From a virus: DNA of 21,022 nt. Each line of letters opens with the position of its first letter. Within the stretch, counting starts at the first letter, position 1. The notes beneath the pieces are model-generated. The model had not been told where the DNA came from, ran no database searches, and saw only the letters and a program-made list of their open reading frames with translations. A program made the position numbers and the translations under genes. Of this stretch, positions 20,755 to 21,022 are shown in pieces. The stretch covers positions 1-21,022 of IMG/VR virus record IMGVR_UViG_3300018411_000080; one strand, 5' to 3'.

Positions 20755-21022
20755 ATGTCTATTCCAATTTCCGACCTGATTAACGTCAGCATTGCGGTGT
20801 CCCCGAATGCTGTTGCCACCGATGGGTTTGGCCCGTTGCTCTTCATGAGCAAAGAGTTTATCCCCACCGTTGGTGAGAAGTATCCGGTCCGCACCTACAA
20901 CAGCCTGAAGGAAGTCTCCGCGGATTTCCCCACTGGCGAAATCAATGCCGCTGCCACCGCTTGGTACAGCCAGAAGCCAACTCCCAAGACTTTCTTGGTT
21001 GGTGCCATCACCATAGAAACCC
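20755..21022 (+). CDS. Tail sheath-like protein (DUF3383), 5' part
   Basis: The window ends after 89 codons of this gene. The N-terminus (MSIPISDLINVSIAVSPNAV, then FGPLLFMSKEF, PVRTYNSLKEVSADFPTG and WYSQKPTPKTFLVGAI) fits DUF3383, proteins regarded as contractile tail sheath subunits. This is the best evidence that the phage is a myovirus. The full length and C-terminal domain lie outside the window. Confidence 0.85.
   Translation, partial: MSIPISDLINVSIAVSPNAVATDGFGPLLFMSKEFIPTVGEKYPVRTYNSLKEVSADFPTGEINAAATAWYSQKPTPKTFLVGAITIET

Noticed and set aside
1-21022. CRISPR array, insertion sequence, integrase or attachment site
   Set aside because: No regularly spaced repeats, transposase, integrase or terminal inverted repeats were seen.

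Overview
The window looks like part of a lytic, tailed double-stranded DNA phage of a Gram-negative bacterium. Every gene I can support is on the + strand. Genes are tightly packed, often with 1-17 base overlaps, and most have Shine-Dalgarno sequences. The replication genes are T7-like (TOPRIM primase-helicase, family A DNA polymerase, single-strand binding protein, FEN-type 5'-3' exonuclease, ATP-dependent ligase). The virion genes are of a myovirus type (DUF1073 portal, DUF2213 maturation/scaffold protein, DUF2184-type capsid, and the start of a DUF3383 sheath-like protein). No RNA polymerase gene is present, so dependence on host RNA polymerase cannot be judged from this window. I cannot name the phage or its host.

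Layout. 1-584: no gene I can support, but many short hairpins and several tRNA-like pieces. 585-821: a possible small membrane protein. 893-2012: an HNH-AP2 endonuclease overlapping thyX. 2025-3767: primase-helicase. 3810-4298: a second HNH-AP2 endonuclease. 4301-6879: DNA polymerase, interrupted inside motif B by a group I intron (5754-6400) that carries its own HNH endonuclease. 6879-7109: a small unknown gene, followed by a strong terminator. 7189-8055: SSB with its own terminator. 8151-11547: exonuclease, an HNH protein, ligase, deoxynucleoside monophosphate kinase and dUTPase. 11565-12354: two unknown genes and a terminator. 12420-12599: a small zinc-ribbon protein. 12622-21022: large terminase, a small unknown gene, portal, DUF2213 protein, a cement-like protein with a -1 frameshift extension into an Ig-like domain, major capsid, connector and neck proteins, and the start of the tail sheath.

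How the genes fit together. dUTPase makes dUMP, ThyX methylates it to dTMP, and the kinase raises dNMPs to dNDPs, feeding the T7-like replisome. Exonuclease, ligase and SSB handle flap removal, nick sealing and strand protection. The terminase packages the product into a DUF1073/DUF2213/DUF2184 head.

Most notable are two expression devices that can be read at base level. One is the group I intron, whose splice sites, P1 helix and restored Cys codon agree with one another. The other is a CCCAAAG slippery site that joins an Ig-like domain to the cement-like protein, with a strong hairpin 30 bases downstream. The hairpin-rich leader (1-584) is the least explained stretch.
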